Source of the DNA: Haloimpatiens sp. FM7315
GTDB lineage: Bacteria > Bacillota > Clostridia > Clostridiales > Clostridiaceae
Direction: 5' to 3'
DNA: 64,000 bases
NCBI GenBank assembly: GCA_041861885.1
Contig: JBGVUE010000001.1
Location: 1,476,001 to 1,540,000 of the forward strand
The notes under the pieces are model-generated. The model did not search any database and was not told the origin of the DNA. It worked only from the letters and a program-made list of their open reading frames with translations. Made by a program: the position numbers and the translations under genes. Shown in pieces: positions 58,406 to 64,000 of the stretch; position 1 is the stretch's first letter; the number at the start of each line of letters is the position of its first letter.

Positions 58406-60127
58406 TTATTTTGAATTAATATTTTTAGGTTCTATTATTATTGTTTTATAGGTATAATAAATAACCATTCCAGGTTTAGCCCCTGAAGGCTTTTTTACAT
58501 TCTTAACTTCAGTGTAATCTACAGCAACTTTAGTAGAATTTTTGCCTTTACTATAATAAGCAGCTAGGGAAGCGGCTTCTTCAAGTGTTTTATCTGAAAC
58601 ATTGGCTCCTTCATTTTTTATAATAACATGAGAACCATGGACTTCTTTTGTGTGAAGCCAAATATCATTTTTTTGGCAAATTTTAAAGTTAAATAATCAT
58701 TTTGTAAATTATTTTTTCCTACATAGATGTCAGCCCCATCACTAGATACAAAGTGAAGAGGTTTGCTCTCTTTTTCTTTTTTTCTTGTAGGAGGTTTTAA
58801 ATTTAATATAGCCCGTTTCAATCAATTCATTTTTTATATCGCCTATTTCATCGTAATTATCTGCGTTATCAATATTTGTTACTACAGATAACAAGTAATC
58901 TAGTTCTTCTTTTGTACTTTTTAGTTGAATTATACCCATTTCTTCAGAAGTTTTTAATTTATTATATTTTTTAAAATAAAACTGTACGTTTTCTGAAGGT
59001 GTTTTATTAGGATTCAAGGTTATATTTATGAATTCTTCAGTTTGGCTATAGTAATTAAGTAGGGATATTTTAGTGTCTCCTTTTTTAAGTTTATATATAT
59101 TTGCAGTTAATAATTCTCCATATAATCTAAAGTCATCTTTGTGAGTACATTTTTCTAATGTATCATTTAAAATTGCTATTTTTTTATTACATCTTTCTAT
59201 GTTAATATGCAAAAGTTTTTTTAAATCAGCGCTTTTATTTTTAAGCCTATCTAATTTATCCTTTTCAAAATAAAAATCTTCTAATAGATTTGAAGGAGAT
59301 AAATATTTTTTCGAGTTGCAGTTACTTTTTAATTTTAATAATTCTACACAATGAAAATCTTTTAAATTCCCTAACTCATCTAGGTAGTAAGAAAAAACAA
59401 ATTCTGAATTCTTTATTTTATTAAAAAAGTCTAAAGAAAAGTCATATACTGAGTTTGTTGATAAATTTTCCTTGGATTTTGTTAATTCATAGTAAAGTTC
59501 CTTTGAAAGACCTGAACTAATACCTGTAAATATTTTGGAAAATAATGTTTCTGAGGACAAAATTTCTTGATTTTTTATATAATCATTTAATTCTTCAAAA
59601 TTAAAATTTAATGGATTTAACTTTTCTGATTTTGGAGGGAAAACATATTTTAATCCTGGATAAATACTTCTGTAAGTGTTTATATCTGAAGTTATATGCT
59701 TTATGCTATCCATTATTATATTGTCTCTTTCTCTAATTAAAGTTATATTACTGTGTCTTCCCATAATTTCAATAATTAGAGCGTATTTGCTATCAAATCC
59801 TAATTCATCAACATTTTCGAAATCTATTTTCATAATTCTATCAAAATCCAGCTGGTTAATTTCTATTATTTTTGCAGAACTTAAGTATTTTCTAAGTATC
59901 ATGCAAAACATTGGGGCTTTTAAAGGATTTTGTTTGCTGTTATTAGTGAAGTGAACTCTAGGGTAATTAGCACTGGCGCTTATTAATAATTTTCTAGTGG
60001 TTTTATTACCTCTTATTGTTAAAATAACTTCATCTTTTTCTGGTTGATTTATTTTATCAACTTTGCAGCCAATAAGTGACTGAAGTTCTTCTTTTATGCT
60101 GTATAAAAATAATCCATCTAATGCCAT
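58406..60127 (-). CDS. rqcH: Ribosome quality control protein RqcH (NFACT; two frameshifts)
   Basis: RqcH binds 50S subunits that carry stalled peptides and recruits tRNA-Ala to add alanine tails. The NFACT-N domain starts MALDGLFLYSIKEELQSLIG with NYPRVHFTN. A coiled coil lies in the middle and the NFACT-R domain has SSDGADIYVGKNNLQND and, after repair, WLHTKEVHGSHVII. Breaks lie at the T run 58668-58674 (one base short) and at T4 58795-58798, where one base fewer joins IKFK to PPTRKKEKESKPL. The start at 60127 follows GGAAAGGATG. It is convergent with the methyltransferase gene. Confidence 0.92.
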
Positions 60128-60457
60128 ATTATTCATCCTTTCCAAAAATAGTAAATCAGTAAAATTGTGGATATTTATAAAATTAAATAATAATTATTAA
60201 TGTACAATTAATAATATAATTCAAATTTTATATAAATATATTAAAAGTTTACTTATTTTTTGTTGATTATTTATGAAAACCTTCGTATACTTTAGTATAG
60301 CATTATTGTTAAATAAATAAAATATTATATGGTAGTATTGTTCTGTAAATATTATTTTGGTTTCACAGTAAATATGGAAAGATATTTTACAGTCAATTAC
60401 TTATGAAATATTTTATGTTAAAATGTAAGTATATTCATTGGAAAGGTGAGTTGAAAT
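60128..60457. other. Divergent intergenic region rqcH / dapF
   Basis: A 330-base AT-rich region. The + strand promoter is listed separately. I see no lysine riboswitch or other structured leader before dapF, and no clear rqcH promoter. Confidence 0.6.
60263..60291 (+). promoter_or_regulatory. Probable promoter of dapF
   Basis: TTGATT (60263-60268), a 17-base spacer and TATACT (60286-60291). The leader would be about 160 bases. Confidence 0.42.
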
Positions 60458-61282
60458 ATGAAAATTAAATTTACTAAAATGCAAGGTTGTGGAAATGATT
60501 TTATAATGATTGATGATATTAATGAAAAATTAAATAACATAAATGAAATAGTTCCAAAGTTATGTGATAGACATTTTTCAATAGGAGCAGATGGTGTTAT
60601 TCTTGTAAGAAAAAGTACAGTTGGAGACATAAAAATGGTTATAATAAATTCAGATGGATCTTTAGCTGGTATGTGTGGTAATGGAATTAGATGTTTTTCA
60701 AAATACATTTGGGAGAAAGATATAGTAAAAAAGGAGGAAATAAGTGTAGAAACTGGAGATGGAATAAAGATAGCAAAGTTAGTTTCTCATGAAGATAAAG
60801 TAATTTCAGTATCTATAAATATGGGTTACCCTAAGTTTGAGCCAAAATTAATACCAGCTAATTGTGATGAAAGTATAATAAATAAAAATGTTTGTGTTGA
60901 AGGTAAAAAATATAGTATTACTAGTTTACTTATGGGTGTGCCACATACAGTTTTGTTTGGAAAACTATGTGAATTTGACGTTAATGAAGGAAAATACATC
61001 GAAAAAAATGAGCTTTTTCCACAAGGTACAAATGTTGATTTTGCAGAGATCGTTAATAGAAATGAAGTCAATGTAGTAACATGGGAAAGAGGTGCAGGAG
61101 CTACTTTGGCTTGTGGTACAGGATGCACTGCTACGGTTGCTGCTGGAAATAAATTAAATTTACTCGATAATATTGTTAAAGTTAATGTTCCAGGTGGAGA
61201 ACTTTTGGTAGAAATAAAAGATGGACTTGCGTTTATGACTGGTTCAGCAGAGATTTCATTTGAAGGGGTATGTGAAGTATAA
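60458..61282 (+). CDS. dapF: Diaminopimelate epimerase DapF
   Basis: DapF converts L,L- to meso-diaminopimelate, for lysine and for the cell wall. The two catalytic Cys motifs are visible: MCGNGIRCFSK and LACGTGCTATVAA. The N-terminus MKIKFTKMQGCGNDFIMID is standard, length 274. It supplies the amino acid that the MurE in this window, with its DNPR motif, is predicted to use. A lipoprotein gene starts just after its stop. Confidence 0.97.
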   Translation: MKIKFTKMQGCGNDFIMIDDINEKLNNINEIVPKLCDRHFSIGADGVILVRKSTVGDIKMVIINSDGSLAGMCGNGIRCFSKYIWEKDIVKKEEISVETGDGIKIAKLVSHEDKVISVSINMGYPKFEPKLIPANCDESIINKNVCVEGKKYSITSLLMGVPHTVLFGKLCEFDVNEGKYIEKNELFPQGTNVDFAEIVNRNEVNVVTWERGAGATLACGTGCTATVAAGNKLNLLDNIVKVNVPGGELLVEIKDGLAFMTGSAEISFEGVCEV

Positions 61283-61283
61283 A

Positions 61284-62383
61284 ATGAGGTCTAAAAATAA
61301 AGTATTAACAGGAGTAGCTCTAGTATTGTTACTAAACATTGTGGCTTGTAACAAAAGCAATAAAGTACAGGTTAGAAATGTTGAAAAGGATAAGGAAGAG
61401 TTTAGCTTGGAAAATATTAAGTTACCTAAAATAATAGTAATAAGTGATAAAGATAAATCAAATGAACTTTACAAATTAGATAATTTATCTTTGAATAAAA
61501 TAGGGGATTTTAAAGATGTTAATTTATTAGATTTTCACTATGATATTGAAAAAAAGTATATGTTGCCTTAGTGAATAATGTTAAAGATAGTGGGCAAAAA
61601 AGTAGTGAAGTAGAAATTAAAACAATAGATAAGAACTATACTTTGAAAAATTCAGCAGTGTACTGTGATATAAAAATTTCCCCTGATTCAAAAAGGATAG
61701 CTTTTAGAAGTTTTAAGGATAAAAATTTAACTGAGCCTGAAGGACTAAGAGTATACGATATCAACAGTCAAAGTGAAGTAAAGTTAAATAGTAAGGTTTT
61801 GGTTTCAGGAAGCGTTTATGAATGGTTAGATGAAAATAATGTTATATATTATGGTATTATTCCTGAGGAAAAAAATTCTAATAAAATATATAAATATAAT
61901 ATTTTAACTAAAGAAGAATCCGTTTATTTTGATAAATTAAATGGTTATTGTTTAAATGCTTTGCCAATTAAAAGTGAAGGAATTTTACTTCTTGAAAATT
62001 GTGATGAGGATTATAAGCTTTCTTATTATAATGAAAAAACAAAAGAAAAAAATTTAATAAGCGAAAATTTAAGTCAAATTGGTAAAGCGGTACTTGATGA
62101 AAATAACAATATTGTGTATTTTGTTGGCAAAAATGTGTCTACAGATAATTTTTCGCTTTTTTCAGTAAATCTATGTACTTTTGAGATCTCTCAATTAACC
62201 TATGATTTACCTAAAAATGTTGATATTAATTCTGGGATTGCATTAGATAAAAATAATAATGTTTTATTTTGTGGAAAAGATTCTATAAATAATAATGATG
62301 TTTACTTCTATGATGTAAAAAATAAATCTACAAATTTGATTACAGAGGTTACAAAGGAATATAAAATATTTAAAGACAATTGA
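61284..62383 (+). CDS. TolB-like beta-propeller lipoprotein (frameshift at A7)
   Basis: A lipoprotein signal (VLTGVALVLLLNIVACNKS, Cys of the lipobox at about residue 24) leads to an extracytoplasmic beta-propeller. Propeller-type blades are seen, such as SPDSKRIAFRSFKD, LDENNNIVYFVGKN and LDKNNNVLFCGKD. The frame breaks at the A run 61549-61555; one more A gives DIEKKVYVALVNNVKDS. The ribosome site is weak. Function unknown; TolB here names the fold only, because no Tol-Pal system exists in Firmicutes. It appears co-transcribed with dapF and ends at a terminator. Confidence 0.8.
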
Positions 62384-62442
62384 AGGATAAAAAGTCTTTT
62401 TTATCTGACAAGTTTAACTAATGAAAACTAGTAAATATAAAT

Positions 62443-62507
62443 AGCTATTGTAATGGTGTTTTTAAAGAAGATACTTTAAAAACTCATCATTACAATAGCT
62501 GTTTTTT
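62443..62507 (+). terminator. Terminator after the dapF-lipoprotein pair
   Basis: A long hairpin: a 13-bp perfect lower stem (left arm from about 62443, right arm to 62500), an imperfect upper stem of TTTTTAAAG with CTTTAAAAA, and a six-T tail. Confidence 0.88.
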
Positions 62508-62598
62508 GTTAATTATATAAAATTTTATAAAATATGTTTAAAGTAATAAAAAAAGGCTATAAATATAATAATAGAATATTTATTTAAAGGAAGTAAGT

Positions 62599-64000
62599 AT
62601 GTTGGATAATAATGAAAAAAATTAGGTTATTTTAAAATTGATGAAAGCATAGTGTATAAAATGTCACCAGATATGGCTTATAAGTTTTATATTTTTCCTT
62701 TCAAAATTTCAGAGAATAAAGTCCATATAATAAGTGTTAATGAATTAGATAATACAGTTGAAACTTATATTAAATTTATTTATAAAAAAGACATTGTGAA
62801 ATTATATATATGGGATAAGCAGGATGTATATGTAATTTTAAGTAAGTATTATAAAAAAATTAATTGACAATGCAATGGAACAATTCAATAAAGAGGATAA
62901 AGAAAATTTATATTTTACAGTACAAGAAAATAATAAGAATGTTGATGAGGCACCTGCTGTAAAGATAGTAAGTTTTTTAATAGATCAAGGTATAAACATG
63001 AATGCAAGTGATATACATATTGAACCTTATGAAAAAATGGTTTTAATAAGATTTAGAATTGATGGAATATTGAATAAGTATTTGCAATTACCAAATAGCA
63101 TATATAATTCTCTTTCTGCGAGAATAAAAATTATGGCTAATATGGATATTTCAAAGAAGTTTATTCCATTAGATGGTAAGATATCCTATACATTAGGAAA
63201 AGATAAATACGATTTAAGAATATCAACCTTACCAACGCTATATGGTGAAAAAATTGTCATAAGAATTTTATACAAGAATTATGAAAATGTTTATATAGAG
63301 GAATTAGGTTTTAGTGATAGTGATTATAAAAATATTAAAAAATTAATTTGTTCAAAAGGTGGAATGATTTTGGTTACTGGACCAACTGGAAGTGGTAAGA
63401 CAACCACCTTATATTCATTATTGAATGCTATGGATAAAAGCAAAAATAACATAATGACTATAGAAGATCCTGTAGAATATAATATGTGTTACATAAATCA
63501 GGTTAATGTAAATAATAAAAGTGGTTTAACTTTTGCGTATGGGCTTAGAAGCCTTTTGAGGCAAGACCCAGATATTATCCTAATTGGAGAAATAAGAGAT
63601 AATGAAACAGCAGAAATTGCTATTAAAGCTGCACTTACAGGACATTTGGTTTTATCAACTCTACATACTAAAGATGCTGCAAGTGCAGTTACTAGGTTAA
63701 TGGATATGAAAATTGAAAATTATTTACTGGCAGATACTCTACTTGGTGTAGTATCTCAAAGACTAGTTAGAAAAATATGTAACAACTGTAAAGAATCTGT
63801 TTTGCCATTAGAAGAAGAAAAAAGAAAATTGAATTTAAATGAGGGGGAAGTTATATATAGGGGAAGGGGGTGTAATAAATGCAATGGCACTGGATATTTT
63901 TCTAGGACAGTAATATGTGAGGTTATGGAAATAAATGATTACAGAAGGGAGACTATTAGAAAAACCAATATTTACAATAGAGAGAAGAATTTGAAAGAAA
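62599..64000 (+). CDS. Type IV pilus / type II secretion ATPase PilB/GspE (3' truncated by window; two frameshifts)
   Basis: This is the assembly ATPase that powers pilus extension. A short N-terminal region precedes the ATPase core. The core has SDIHIEPYEKMVLIRFRIDG, Walker A GPTGSGKTTTLYS, Walker B ILIGEIRDNETA and the His box TGHLVLSTLHT. The zinc-binding Cys pairs are CNNC and CNKC. Frame breaks lie at the A runs 62615-62621 and 62853-62859, each one A short. The ATG at 62599 follows AAAGGAAG. The end lies outside the window, where other pilus genes would be expected. Confidence 0.92.

Noticed and set aside
60292..60457. Lysine riboswitch in the dapF leader
   Set aside because: The leader is about 165 bases of AT-rich sequence without the conserved helices of that class.
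1..64000. CRISPR arrays, insertion sequences, prophage or tRNA genes
   Set aside because: I saw no spaced direct repeats of CRISPR size, no transposase or integrase frame and no tRNA cloverleaf; a tRNA/Rfam scan would settle this.

Overview
The window is a low-GC (AT-rich) stretch of a Firmicute chromosome, almost certainly a motile cluster I Clostridium. The grounds are strong AGGAGG-type ribosome binding sites, frequent TTG/GTG starts, a cell-wall-binding-repeat-2 protein, a natural FliR-FlhB fusion and the clostridial order of the division/cell-wall genes. I name no species. No mobile element, CRISPR array, tRNA or rRNA gene was seen. The content is mostly core chromosome.

Layout. (1) 1-2919: the end of an oligopeptide-binding protein, then a secreted protein joining CWB2 anchoring repeats to an L,D-transpeptidase. 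(2) 3002-28603: a roughly 25-kb flagellar block on the + strand. A small unknown gene and a short flagellin-like gene come first. Then follow flgBC-fliEFGHIJK-flgD-(flagellar operon protein)-flgE-flbD-motAB-fliLOPQ-fliR/flhB-flhA-flhF-flhG-PilZ-fliA, two small membrane/coiled-coil genes, and two FlgF/FlgG-type rod genes. This covers basal body, hook, stator, export gate, placement GTPases and sigma-28. fliM, fliN/fliY, hook-associated proteins and chemotaxis genes are not here. (3) 28698-37513: a CBS/DRTGG manganese pyrophosphatase (-), a Ca2+ P-type ATPase (+), an unknown gene (-), a Lon-family protease with degenerate ATPase motifs (+), and ychF (-). (4) 37838-52832: the dcw cluster, with a promoter and three MraZ boxes: mraZ-rsmH-ftsL-PBP-murE-murF-mraY-ftsW/spoVE-divIB-DUF881-sbp-DUF881-yggS-sepF-yggT-ylmH-divIVA. 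(5) 52932-64000: mtnN, aroF, a DksA/TraR protein, lspA, rluD, pyrR, an RNA methyltransferase, rqcH (-), dapF, a TolB-like lipoprotein and the start of a PilB/GspE ATPase.

The most striking property is technical. About 28 one-base frameshifts break some 24 genes, many of them essential (fliI, rsmH, PBP, murE, mraY, ftsW). Nearly all lie in A/T homopolymers one base shorter than the frame requires, most often A7 where A8 is needed. The simplest reading is homopolymer under-calling in the sequence, not gene decay. I therefore give full-length coordinates for these genes and state each break.

I found no convincing wholly new system. The best leads are the FliR-FlhB fusion, the ATPase-degenerate Lon protease, the MraZ-box promoter, perfect hairpins without U-tracts at operon junctions (15154-15195, 42029-42061, 47001-47039), a structured GGA-rich leader before flgE, and the unnamed genes at 3002, 26363, 26833 and 33263.
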